From Nemertoderma westbladi (taxonomy: Eukaryota; Xenacoelomorpha; Nemertodermatida; Nemertodermatidae): DNA of 64,000 nt. Every line of letters starts with the position of its first letter. Position 1 is the stretch's first letter. A program made the translations under genes and the position numbers. The notes beneath the pieces were generated by a model, which did not search any database, was not told where the DNA came from, and saw only the letters and a list, made by a program, of their open reading frames with translations. Positions 21,201 to 36,600 of the stretch are shown here, piece by piece. The stretch is from the NCBI GenBank assembly GCA_032718475.1, contig JAUCBJ010007195.1:1-64000 (forward strand). Direction: 5' to 3'.

Positions 21201-24115
21201 ATAACACACAAACTAACCTTTACTCTAACTATAACACACAAACTAACCTTAATTCTAACTATAACACACAAACTAACCTTAATTCTAACTATAACACACA
21301 AACTAACCTTAATTCTAACTATAACACACAAACTAACCTTAATTCTAACTATAACACACAAACTAACCTTAATTCTACTATAACACACAAACTAACCTTA
21401 CTCTGACTATAACACACAAACTAACCTTTACTCTAACTATAACACACAAACTAACCTTAATTCTAACTATAACACACAAACTAACCTTAATTCTTACTAT
21501 AACACACAAACTAACCTTTACTCTGACTATAACACACAAACTAACCTTAATTCTAACTATAACACACAAACTAACCTTAATTCTAACTATAACACACAAA
21601 CTAACCTTTACTCTGACTATAACACACAAACTAACCTTAATTCTAACTATAACACACAAACTAACCTTAATTCTAACTATAACACACAAACTAACCTTAA
21701 TTCTAACTATAACACACAAACTAACCTTAATTCTAACTATAACACACAAACTAACCTTAATTCTAACTATAACACACAAACTAACCTTTACTCTAACTAT
21801 AACACACAAACTAACCTTTACTCTAACTATAACACACAAACTAACCTTAATTCTAACTATAACACACAAACTAACCTTTACTCTAACTATAACACACAAA
21901 CTAACCTTTACTCTAACTATAACACACAAACTAACCTTAATTCTAACTATAACACACAAACTAACCTTAATTCTAACTATAACACACAAACTAACCTTTA
22001 CTCTAACTATAACACACAAACTAAGCTTAATTCTAACTATAACACACAAACTAAGCTTAATTCTAACTATAACACACAAACTAACCTTAATTCTAACTAT
22101 AACACACAAACTAACCTTAATTCTAACTATAACACACAAACTAACCTTAACTCTAACTATAACACACAAACTAACCTTAATTCTAACTATAACACACAAA
22201 CTAACCTTAATTCTAACTATAACACACAAACTAACCTTAATTCTAACTATAACACACAAACTAACCTTTACTCTGACTATAACACACAAACTAACCTTTA
22301 CTCTAACTATAACACACAAACTAACCTTTACTCTAACTATAACACACAAACTAACCTTTACTCTAACTATAACACACAAACTAACCTTTACTCTAACTAT
22401 AACACACAAACTAACCTTAATTCTAACTATAACACACAAACTAACCTTTACTCTGACTATAACACACAAACTAACCTTAATTCTAACTATAACACACAAA
22501 CTAACCTTAATTCTAACTATAACACACAAACTAACCTTTACTCTAACTATAACACACAAACTAACCTTAATTCTAACTATAACACACAAACTAACCTTAA
22601 TTCTAACTATAACACACAAACTAACCTTTACTCTAACTATAACACACAAACTAAGCTTAATTCTAACTATAACACACAAACTAAGCTTAATTCTAACTAT
22701 AACACACAAACTAACCTTAATTCTAACTGTAACACACAAACTAACCTTAATTCTAACTTTAACACACAAACTAACCTTAAATCTAACTATAACACACAAA
22801 CTAACCTTAATTCTAACTATAACACACAAACTAACCTTAATTCTAACTATAACACACAAACTAACCTTAATTCTAACTATAACACACAAACTAACCTTTA
22901 CTCTGAACTATAACACACAAACTAACCTTTACTCTAACTATAACACACAAACTAACCTTAATTCTAACTATAACACACAAACTAACCTTAATTCTAACTA
23001 TAACACACAAACTAACCTTAATTCTAACTATAACACACAAACTAACCTTAATTCTAACTGTAACAAACAAACTAACCTTAATTCTAACTATAACACACAA
23101 ACTAACCTTAATTCTAACTGTAACAAACAAACTAACCTTAATTCTAACTATAACACACAAACTAACCTTAATTCTAACTATAACACACAAACTAACCTTA
23201 ATTCTAACTATAACACACAAACTAACCTTTACTCTAACTATAACACACAAACTAACCTTAATTCTAACTATAACACACAAACTAACCTTAATTCTAACTA
23301 TAACACACAAACTAACCTTAATTCTAACTATAACACACAAACTAACCTTAATTCTAACTATAACACACAAACTAACCTTAATTTTAACTATAACACAAAA
23401 ACTAACCTTAATTTTAACTATAACACACAAACTAACCTTAATTTTAACTATAACACACAAACTAACCGTAATTCTAACTATAACACACAAACTAACCGTA
23501 ATTCTAACTATAACACACAAACTAACCTTTACTCTAACTATAACACACAAACTAACCTTAATTCTAACTATAACACACAAACTAACCTTAATTCTAACTA
23601 TAACACACAAACTAACCTTAATTCTAACTATAACACACAAACTAACCTTAATTCTAACTATAACACACAAACTAACCTTAATTCTAACTATAACACACAA
23701 ACTAACCTTAATTCTAACTATAACAAACAAACTAACCGTAATTCTAACTATAACACACAAACTAAGCTTTACTCTAACTATAACACACAAACTAACCTTT
23801 ACTCTAACTATAACACACAAACTAAGCTTAATTCTAACTGTAACACACAAACTAACCTTAATTCTAACTATAACACACAAACTAACCTTTACTCTGACTA
23901 TAACACACAAACTAACCTTAATTCTAACTATAACACACAAACTAACCGTAATTCTAACTATAACACACAAACTAACCTTTACTCTAACTATAACACACAA
24001 ACTAACCTTAATTCTAACTATAACACACAAACTAACCGTAATTCTAACTATAACACACAAACTAACCTTTACTCTAACTATAACACACAAACTAACCTTA
24101 ATTCTAACTATAACT
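15281..24115. repeat. 30-bp satellite array, block 1
   Basis: Tandem monomers of exactly 30 bp. The constant part is ctataacacacaaactaacc and the variable decamer is most often ttaattctaa or tttactctaa, less often tttactctga, ttaattctta or a gctt variant. From 15,301 to about 21,370 there is no indel at all, roughly 200 monomers in strict register. The first length changes are at about 21,377 and 21,400 (single-base losses). Variants with Gly-to-Thr-like base changes (gtaattctaa, ttaattttaa) appear only towards the right end. The giant open frames on both strands are a consequence of a period divisible by three with no stop in those frames. Confidence 0.97.
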
Positions 24116-24660
24116 CACAGACTCTAGGCTTTCCAGGATTTGGAAGTCACCTAGAATTAATCGGAAACTTAAGGTCCGATTATTTAGAGCAGCAGTAGTT
24201 CCAGTACTCCTCTACGGGAGTCCATGCTGGGCTCTAACTGCTGAGGACACCAAATCTCTTGATGGCACATTCACAAGAATGCTACGCCGGGTACATTGTG
24301 TCAAGTACAATGCACACATCTCCAACCAGACACTATATAACATTGGAGGTGTCTCATTGGTTCCCCCAAGCTTGACACTAGAACAAAATCGCCTCCGCTT
24401 TGCAGGACATTGCTTTCGCCGTGAGGACGAGCCAGTGCATAATCTTGTACTTTGGCAGCCTCATGGAGTGAATAAGCATGGTGGACAGCCCATGACTTTC
24501 TTGAGACGCATCTTAAAGGACACTGGCCTTAAAGATGCGGATGATCTAGCAAATGTCATGGGTGATAGGGAGTTGTGGCGGCGCAATTTTGTTGACAAGC
24601 CGGCACAGCATTCTTAAAAATGCAGCTGCAATGCAGCATGCCGATCCTAGTAGTAGTAGT
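24116..24660 (+). mobile_element. 5'-truncated non-LTR retrotransposon tail inserted in the satellite
   Basis: Coding from about 24,123 to TAA at 24,615 for the C-terminal end of a LINE reverse-transcriptase polyprotein: KLKVRLFRAAVVPVLLYGS, then LDGTFTRMLRRVHCVKYNAH, NRLRFAGHCFRREDEPVHNL and RELWRRNFVDKPAQHS. The block R-L-R-F-A-G-H followed by a W-x-P and a G-x-P-x-T-F is typical of this region in many invertebrate LINEs. The 3' end is cctag followed by a short (tag)n tail, then satellite. Truncation at the 5' side and a simple-repeat tail are hallmarks of target-primed reverse transcription. A shorter copy with the same 3' end lies at 52,326. Confidence 0.85.
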
Positions 24661-27600
24661 ACTAACTATAACACACAAACTAACCGTAATTCTAACTATA
24701 ACACACAAACTAACCTTAATTTTAACTATAACACAAAAACTAACCTTAATTTTAACTATAACACACAAACTAACCTTAATTTTAACTATAACACACAAAC
24801 TAACCTTTACTCTAACTATAACACACAAACTAACCTTAATTTTAACTATAACACACAAACTAACCTTAATTCTAACTATAACACACAAACTAACCTTAAT
24901 TTTAACTATAACACACAAACTAACCTTTACTCTAACTATAACACACAAACTAACCTTAATTCTAACTATAACACACAAACTAACCTTAATTCTAACTATA
25001 ACACACAAACTAACCTTAATTCTAACTATAACACACAAACTAAGCTTTACTCTAACTATAACACACAAACTAACCTTAATTTTAACTATAACACACAAAC
25101 TAACCTTTACTCTAACTATAACACACAAACTAACCTTTACTCTAACTATAACACACAAACTAACCTTTACTCTAACTATAACACACAAACTAACCTTAAT
25201 TCTAACTATAACACACAAACTAACCTTAATTCTAACTATAACACACAAACTAACCTTTACTCTAACTATAACACACAAACTAACCTTAATTTTAACTATA
25301 ACACACAAACTAACCTTTACTCTAACTATAACACACAAACTAACCTTAATTTTAACTATAACACACAAACTAGCCTTAATTCTAACTATAACACACAAAC
25401 TAACCTTAATTTTAACTATAACACACAAACTAACCTTTACTCTAACTATAACACACAAACTAACCTTAATTCTAACTATAACACACAAACTAACCTTAAT
25501 TCTAACTATAACACACAAACTAACCTTAATTCTAACTATAACACACAAACTAACCTTTACTCTAACTATAACACACAAACTAACCTTTACTCTAACTATA
25601 ACACACAAACTAACCTTTACTCTAACTATAACACACAAACTAACCTTAATTCTAACTATAACACACAAACTAACCTTAATTCTAACTATAACACACAAAC
25701 TAACCTTTACTCTAACTATAACACACAAACTAACCTTTACTCTAACTATAACACACAAACTAACCTTTACTCTAACTATAACACACAAACTAACCTTAAT
25801 TCTAACTATAACACACAAACTAACCTTAATTCTAACTATAACACACAAACTAACCTTTACTCTAACTATAACACACAAACTAACCTTAATTCTAACTATA
25901 ACACACAAACTAACCTTAATTCTAACTATAACACACAAACTAACCTTTACTCTAACTATAACACACAAACTAACCTTAATTCTAACTATAACACACAAAC
26001 TAACCTTAATTCTAACTATAACACACAAACTAACCTTAATTCTAACTATAACACACAAACTAACCTTAATTCTAACTATAACACACAAACTAACCTTAAT
26101 TCTAACTATAACACACAAACTAACCTTAATTCTAACTATAACACACAAACTAACCTTTACTCTAACTATAACACACAAACTAACCTTAATTCTAACTATA
26201 ACACACAAACTAACCTTAATTCTAACTATAACACACAAACTAACCTTTACTCTAACTATAACACACAAACTAACCTTAATTTTAACTATAACACACAAAC
26301 TAACCTTAATTTTAACTATAACACACAAACTAACCGTAATTCTAACTATAACACACAAACTTACACACACACAACACAACACACACACATAACTAACCTT
26401 AATCTAACTTTAACACACAAACTAACCTTAATTCTAACTATAACACACAAACTAACCTTAATTCTAACTATAACACACAAACTAACCGTAATTCTAACTA
26501 TAACACACAAACTATCCTTAATTTTAACTATAACACAAAAACTAACCTTTACTCTAACTATAACACACAAACTAACCTTAATTCTAACTATAACACACAA
26601 ACTAACCTTAATTCTAACTATAACACACAAACTAACCTTAATTCTAACTATAACACACAAACTAAGCTTAATTCTAACTATAACACACAAACTAACCTTA
26701 ATTCTAACTATAACACACAAACTAACCGTAATTCTAACTGTAACAAACAAACTAACCTTAATTCTAACTGTAACAAACAAACTAACCTTAATTTTAACTA
26801 TAACACACAAACTAACCGTAATTCTAACTATAACACACAAACTTACACACACACAACACAACACACACACATAACTAACCTTAATCTAACTTTAACACAC
26901 AAACTAACCTTAATTCTTACTATAACACACAAACTAACCTTAATTCTTACTATAACACACAAACTAACCGTAATTCTAACTATAAGACACAAACTAACCT
27001 TAATTCTAACTATAACACACAAACTAACCTTAATTCTAACTATAACACACAAACTAACCGTAATTCTAACTATAACACACAAACTAACCTTAATTCTAAC
27101 TATAACACACAAACTAACCTTAATTCTTACTATAACACACAAACTAACCGTAATTCTAACTATAACACACAAACTAACCTTAATTCTAACTATAACACAC
27201 AAACTAACCTTAATTCTAACTATAACACACAAACTAACCTTAATTCTAACTATAACACACAAACTAACCTTAATTCTAACTATAACACACAAACTAACCT
27301 TAATTCTAACTATAACACACAAACTAACCGTAATTCTAACTATAACACACAAACTAACCTTAATTCTAACTATAACACACAAACTAACCTTAATTCTAAC
27401 TATAACACAAAAACTAACCTTAATTTTAACTATAACACACAAACTAACCTTAATTCTAACTATAACACACAAACTAACCGTAATTCTAACTATACACACA
27501 CAAACTAACCTTTACTCTAACTATAACACACAAACTAACCTTAATTCTAACTATAACACACAAACTAACCTTTACTCTAACTATAACACACAAACTAACC

Positions 27601-30600
27601 TTAATTCTAACTATAACACACAAACTAACCGTAATTCTAACTATAACACACAAACTAACCTTTACTCTAACTATAACACACAAACTAACCTTAATTCTAA
27701 CTATAACACACAAACTAACCGTAATTCTAACTATAACACACAAACTAACCTTAATTTTAACTATAACACACAAACTAACCTTAATTCTAACTATAACACA
27801 CAAACTAACCTTAATTTTAACTATAACACACAAACTAACCTTTACTCTAACTATAACACACAAACTAACCTTAATTTTAACTATAACACACAAACTAACC
27901 TTAATTCTAACTATAACACACAAACTAACCTTAATTTTAACTATAACACACAAACTAACCTTTACTCTAACTATAACACACAAACTAACCTTAATTCTAA
28001 CTATAACACACAAACTAACCTTAATTCTAACTATAACACACAAACTAACCTTAATTCTAACTATAACACACAAACTAACCTTTACTCTAACTATAACACA
28101 CAAACTAACCTTTACTCTAACTATAACACACAAACTAACCTTTACTCTAACTATAACACACAAACTAACCTTAATTCTAACTATAACACACAAACTAACC
28201 TTAATTCTAACTATAACACACAAACTAACCTTTACTCTAACTATAACACACAAACTAACCTTAATTTTAACTATAACACACAAACTAACCTTTACTCTAA
28301 CTATAACACACAAACTAACCTTAATTTAACTATAACACACAAACTAACCTTAATTCTAACTATAACACACAAACTAACCTTAATTTAACTATAACACACA
28401 AACTAACCTTTACTCTAACTATAACACACAAACTAACCTTAATTCTAACTATAACACACAAACTAACCTTAATTCTAACTATAACACACAAACTAACCTT
28501 AATTCTAACTATAACACACAAACTAACCTTTACTCTAACTATAACACACAAACTAACCTTTACTCTAACTATAACACACAAACTAACCTTTACTCTAACT
28601 ATAACACACAAACTAACCTTAATTCTAACTATAACACACAAACTAACCTTAATTCTAACTATAACACACAAACTAACCTTAATTCTAACTATAACACACA
28701 AACTAACCTTTACTCTAACTATAACACACAAACTAACCTTTACTCTAACTATAACACACAAACTAACCTTACTCTAACTATAACACACAAACTAACCTTT
28801 ACTCTAACTATAACACACAAACTAACCTTAATTCTAACTATAACACACAAACTAACCTTAATTCTAACTATAACACACAAACTAACCTTTACTCTAACTA
28901 TAACACACAAACTAACCTTAATTCTAACTATAACACACAAACTAACCTTAATTCTAACTATAACACACAAACTAACCTTTACTCTAACTATAACACACAA
29001 ACTAACCTTAATTCTAACTATAACACACAAACTAACCTTAATTCTAACTATAACACACAAACTAACCTTAATTCTAACTATAACACACAAACTAACCTTA
29101 CTCTAACTATAACACACAAACTAACCTTTACTCTAACTATAACACACAAACTAACCTTTACTCTAACTATAACACACAAACTAACCTTAATTCTAACTAT
29201 AACACACAAACTAACCTTAATTCTAACTATAACACACAAACTAACCTTTACTCTAACTATAACACACAAACTAACCTTAATTCTAACTATAACACACAAA
29301 CTAACCTTAATTCTAACTATAACACACAAACTAACCTTTACTCTAACTATAACACACAAACTAACCTTAATTCTAACTATAACACACAAACTAACCTTAA
29401 TTCTAACTATAACACACAAACTAACCTTAATTCTAACTATAACACACAAACTAACCTTAATTCTAACTATAACACACAAACTAACCTTAATTCTAACTAT
29501 AACACACAAACTAACCTTAATTCTAACTATAACACACAAACTAACCTTTACTCTAACTATAACACACAAACTAACCTTAATTCTAACTATAACACACAAA
29601 CTAACCTTAATTCTAACTATAACACACAAACTAACCTTAATTCTAACTATAACACACAAACTAACCTTAATTCTAACTATAACACACAAACTAACCTTTA
29701 CTCTAACTATAACACACAAACTAACCTTAATTCTAACTATAACACACAAACTAACCTTAATTCTAACTATAACACACAAACTAACCTTAATTCTAACTAT
29801 AACACACAAACTAACCTTAATTCTAACTATAACACACAAACTAACCTTAATTCTAACTATAACACACAAACTAACCTTAATTCTAACTATAACACACAAA
29901 CTAACCTTAATTCTAACTATAACACACAAACTAACCTTAATTCTAACTATAACACACAAACTAACCTTTACTCTAACTATAACACACAAACTAACCTTAA
30001 TTCTAACTATAACACACAAACTAACCTTAATTCTAACTATAACACACAAACTAACCTTAATTCTAACTATAACACACAAACTAACCTTAATTCTAACTAT
30101 AACACACAAACTAACCTTATTCTAACTATAACACACAAACTAACCTTATTCTAACTATAACACACAAACTAACCTTAATTCTAACTATAACACACAAACT
30201 AACCGTAATTCTAACTATAACACACAAACTAACCTTTACTCTAACTATAACACACAAACTAACCTTAATTCTAACTATAACACACAAACTAACCTTAATT
30301 CTAACTATAACACACAAACTAACCTTAATTTTAACTATAACACACAAACTAACCTTAATTTTAACTATAACACACAAACTAACCTTAATTTTAACTATAA
30401 CACACAAACTAACCTTTACTCTAACTATAACACACAAACTAACCTTAATTCTAACTATAACACACAAACTAACCTTAATTCTAACTATAACACACAAACT
30501 AACCTTAATTCTAACTATAACACACAAACTAACCTTAATTTTAACTATAACACACAAACTAACCTTAATTCTAACTATAACACACAAACTAACCTTAATT

Positions 30601-33600
30601 TTAACTATAACACACAAACTAACCTTTACTCTAACTATAACACACAAACTAACCTTAATTCTAACTATAACACACAAACTAACCTTAATTCTAACTATAA
30701 CACACAAACTAACCTTAATTCTAACTATAACACACAAACTAAGCTTTACTCTAACTATAACACACAAACTAACCTTAATTTTAACTATAACACACAAACT
30801 AACCTTAATTCTAACTATAACACACAAACTAACCTTTACTCTAACTATAACACACAAACTAACCTTAATTCTAACTATAACACACAAACTAACCTTTACT
30901 CTAACTATAACACACAAACTAACCTTTACTCTAACTATAACACACAAACTAACCTTTACTCTAACTATAACACACAAACTAACCTTAATTCTAACTATAA
31001 CACACAAACTAACCTTAATTCTAACTATAACACACAAACTAACCTTTACTCTAACTATAACACACAAACTAACCTTAATTTTAACTATAACACACAAACT
31101 AACCTTTACTCTAACTATAACACACAAACTAACCTTAATTTTAACTATAACACACAAACTAGCCTTAATTCTAACTATAACACACAAACTAACCTTAATT
31201 TTAACTATAACACACAAACTAACCTTTACTCTAACTATAACACACAAACTAACCTTAATTCTAACTATAACACACAAACTAACCTTAATTCTAACTATAA
31301 CACACAAACTAACCTTAATTCTAACTATAACACACAAACTAACCTTTACTCTAACTATAACACACAAACTAACCTTTACTCTAACTATAACACACAAACT
31401 AACCTTTACTCTAACTATAACACACAAACTAACCTTAATTCTAACTATAACACACAAACTAACCTTAATTCTAACTATAACACACAAACTAACCTTTACT
31501 CTAACTATAACACACAAACTAACCTTTATTCTAACTATAACACACAAACTAACCTTTACTCTAACTATAACACACAAACTAACCTTAATTATAACTATAA
31601 CACACAAACTAACCTTAATTCTAACTATAACACACAAACTAACCTTTACTCTAACTATAACACACAAACTAACCTTAATTCTAACTATAACACACAAACT
31701 AACCTTAATTCTAACTATAACACACAAACTAACCTTAATTCTAACTATAACACACAAACTAACCTTAATTCTAACTATAACACACAAACTAACCTTAATT
31801 CTAACTATAACACACAAACTAACCTTAATTCTAACTATAACACACAAACTAACCTTAATTCTAACTATAACACACAAACTAACCTTTACTCTAACTATAA
31901 CACACAAACTAACCTTAATTCTAACTATAACACACAAACTAACCTTAATTCTAACTATAACACACAAACTAACCTTTACTCTAACTATAACACACAAACT
32001 AACCTTAATTTTAACTATAACACACAAACTAACCTTAATTTTAACTATAACACACAAACTAACCGTAATTCTAACTATAACACACAAACTTACACACACA
32101 CAACACAACACACACACATAACTAACCTTAATCTAACTTTAACACACAAACTAACCTTAATTCTAACTATAACACACAAACTAACCTTAATTCTAACTAT
32201 AACACACAAACTAACCGTAATTCTAACTATAACACACAAACTAACCTTAATTTTAACTATAGCACACAAACTAACCTTTACTCTAACTATAACACACAAA
32301 CTAACCTTTACTCTAACTATAACACACAAACTAACCTTAATTATAACTATAACACACAAACTAACCTTAATTTTAACTATAACACAAAAACTAACCTTAA
32401 TTTTAACTATAGCACACAAACTAACCTTTACTCTAACTATAACACACAAACTAACCTTTACTCTAACTATAACACACAAACTAACCTTAATTATAACTAT
32501 AACACACAAACTAACCTTAATTTTAACTATAACACACAAACTAACCTTAATTCTAACTATAACACACAAACTAACCTTAATTTTAACTATAACACACAAA
32601 CTAAGCTTAATTCTAACTATAACACACAAACTAACCTTAATTTTAACTATAACACACAAACTAACCTTAATTTTAACTATAACACACAAACTAACCTTAA
32701 TTTTAACTATAACACACAAACTAACCTTTACTCTAACTATAACACACAAACTAACCTTTACTCTAACTATAACACACAAACTAACCTTAATTCTAACTAT
32801 AACACACAAACTAACCTTAATTCTAACTATAACACACAAACTAACCGTAATTCTAACTATAACACACAAACTAACCTTAATTTTAACTATAACACACAAA
32901 CTAACCTTAATTTTAACTATAACACACAAACTAAACTTAATTCTAACTATAACACACAAACTAAGCTTTACTCTAACTATAACACACAAACTAACCTTAA
33001 TTCTAACTATAACACACAAACTAACCTTTATTCTAACTATAACACACAAACTAACCGTAATTCTAACTATAACACACAAACTAACCTTAATTCTAACTAT
33101 AACACACAAACTAACCTTAATTTTAACTATAACACAAAAACTAACCTTAATTTTAACTATAACACACAAACTAACCTTAATTCTAACTATAACACACAAA
33201 CTAACCGTAATTCTAACTATAACACATCACAAACTAACCTTTACTCTAACTATAACACACAAACTAACCTTAATTCTAACTATAACACACAAACTAACCT
33301 TTACTCTAACTATAACACACAAACTAACCTTAATTCTAACTATAACACACAAACTAACCTTAATTCTAACTATAACACACAAACTAACCGTAATTCTAAC
33401 TATAACACACAAACTAACCTTAATTTTAACTATAACACACAAACTAACCTTAATTTTAACTATAACACACAAACTAAACTTAATTCTAACTATAACACAC
33501 AAACTAAGCTTTACTCTAACTATAACACACAAACTAACCTTAATTCTAACTATAACACACAAACTAACCTTTATTCTAACTATAACACACAAACTAACCG

Positions 33601-36600
33601 TAATTCTAACTATAACACACAAACTAACCTTAATTTTAACTATAACACACAAACTAAGCTTAATTCTAACTATAACACACAAACTAACCTTAATTTTAAC
33701 TATAACACACAAACTAACCTTAATTTTAACTATAACACACAAACTAACCTTAATTTTAACTATAACACACAAACTAACCTTTACTCTAACTATAACACAC
33801 AAACTAACCTTTACTCTAACTATAACACACAAACTAACCTTAATTCTAACTATAACACACAAACTAACCTTAATTCTAACTATAACACACAAACTAACCG
33901 TAATTCTAACTATAACACACAAACTAACCTTAATTTTAACTATAACACACAAACTAACCTTAATTTTAACTATAACACACAAACTAAACTTAATTCTAAC
34001 TATAACACACAAACTAAGCTTTACTCTAACTATAACACACAAACTAACCTTAATTCTAACTATAACACACAAACTAACCTTTATTCTAACTATAACACAC
34101 AAACTAACCGTAATTCTAACTATAACACACAAACTAACCTTAATTCTAACTATAACACACAAACTAACCTTAATTTTAACTATAACACAAAAACTAACCT
34201 TAATTTTAACTATAACACACAAACTAACCTTAATTCTAACTATAACACACAAACTAACCGTAATTCTAACTATAACACATCACAAACTAACCTTTACTCT
34301 AACTATAACACACAAACTAACCTTAATTCTAACTATAACACACAAACTAACCTTTACTCTAACTATAACACACAAACTAACCTTAATTCTAACTATAACA
34401 CACAAACTAACCGTAATTCTAACTATAACACACAAACTAACCTTTACTCTAACTATAACACTCAAACTAACCTTAATTCTAACTATAACACACAAACTAA
34501 CCGTAATTCTAACTATAACACACAAACTAACCTTAATTTTAACTATAACACAAAAACTAACCTTAATTTTAACTATAACAACACAAACTAACCTTAATTT
34601 TAACTATAACACACAAACTAACCTTTACTCTAACTATAACACACAAACTAACCTTAATTCTAACTATAACACACAAACTAACCTTAATTCTAACTATAAC
34701 ACACAAACTAACCTTAATTTTAACTATAACACACAAACTAACCTTTACTCTAACTATAACACACAAACTAACCTTAATTCTAACTATAACACACAAACTA
34801 ACCTTAATTCTAACTATAACACACAAACTAACCTTAATTCTAACTATAACACACAAACTAACCTTTACTCTAACTATAACACACAAACTAACCTTTACTC
34901 TAACTATAACACACAAACTAACCTTTACTCTAACTATAACACACAAACTAACCTTAATTCTAACTATAACACACAAACTAACCTTAATTCTAACTATAAC
35001 ACACAAACTAACCTTTACTCTAACTATAACACACAAACTAACCTTAATTCTAACTATAACACACAAACTAACCTTTACTCTAACTATAACACACAAACTA
35101 ACCTTAATTTTAACTATAACACACAAACTAACCTTAATTCTAACTATAACACACAAACTAACCTTAATTTTAACTATAACACACAAACTAACCTTTACTC
35201 TAACTATAACACACAAACTAACCTTAATTTAACTATAACACACAAACTAACCTTTACTCTAACTATAACACACAAACTAACCTTTACTCTAACTATAACA
35301 CACAAACTAACCTTAATTCTAACTATAACACACAAACTAACCTTAATTCTAACTATAACACACAAACTAACCTTTACTCTAACTATAACACACAAACTAA
35401 CCTTTACTCTAACTATAACACACAAACTAACCTTTACTCTAACTATAACACACAAACTAACCTTAATTCTAACTATAACACACAAACTAACCTTAATTCT
35501 AACTATAACACACAAACTAACCTTAATTCTAACTATAACACACAAACTAACCTTTACTCTAACTATAACACACAAACTAACCTTAATTCTAACTATAACA
35601 CACAAACTAACCTTTACTCTAACTATAACACACAAACTAACCTTAATTCTAACTATAACACACAAACTAACCTTAATTCTAACTATAACACACAAACTAA
35701 CCTTAATTCTAACTATAACACACAAACTAACCTTTACTCTAACTATAACACACAAACTAACCTTAATTCTAACTATAACACACAAACTAACCTTAATTCT
35801 AACTATAACACACAAACTAACCTTACTCTAACTATAACACACAAACTAACCTTAATTCTAACTATAACACACAAACTAACCTTAATTCTAACTATAACAC
35901 ACAAACTAACCTTTACTCTAACTATAACACACAAACTAACCTTAATTCTAACTATAACACACAAACTAACCTTAATTCTAACTATAACACACAAACTAAC
36001 CTTAATTCTAACTATAACACACAAACTAACCTTTACTCTAACTATAACACACAAACTAACCTTACTCTAACTATAACACACAAACTAACCTTTACTCTAA
36101 CTATAACACACAAACTAACCTTAATTCTAACTATAACACACAAACTAACCTTAATTCTAACTATAACACACAAACTAACCTTTACTCTAACTATAACACA
36201 CAAACTAACCTTAATTCTAACTATAACACACAAACTAACCTTAATTCTAACTATAACACACAAACTAACCTTTACTCTAACTATAACACACAAACTAACC
36301 TTAATTCTAACTATAACACACAAACTAACCTTAATTCTAACTATAACACACAAACTAACCTTAATTCTAACTATAACACACAAACTAACCTTAATTCTAA
36401 CTATAACACACAAACTAACCTTAATTCTAACTATAACACACAAACTAACCTTAATTCTAACTATAACACACAAACTAACCTTTACTCTAACTATAACACA
36501 CAAACTAACCTTAATTCTAACTATAACACACAAACTAACCTTAATTCTAACTATAACACACAAACTAACCTTAATTCTAACTATAACACACAAACTAACC

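Noticed and set aside
15230-21406. 2,000-residue repeat proteins on both strands of the satellite
   Set aside because: Open frames follow from a 30-bp period lacking stops. Single-base losses elsewhere freely break the frame, and both strands are equally open. No promoter, start context or conserved flank supports coding.
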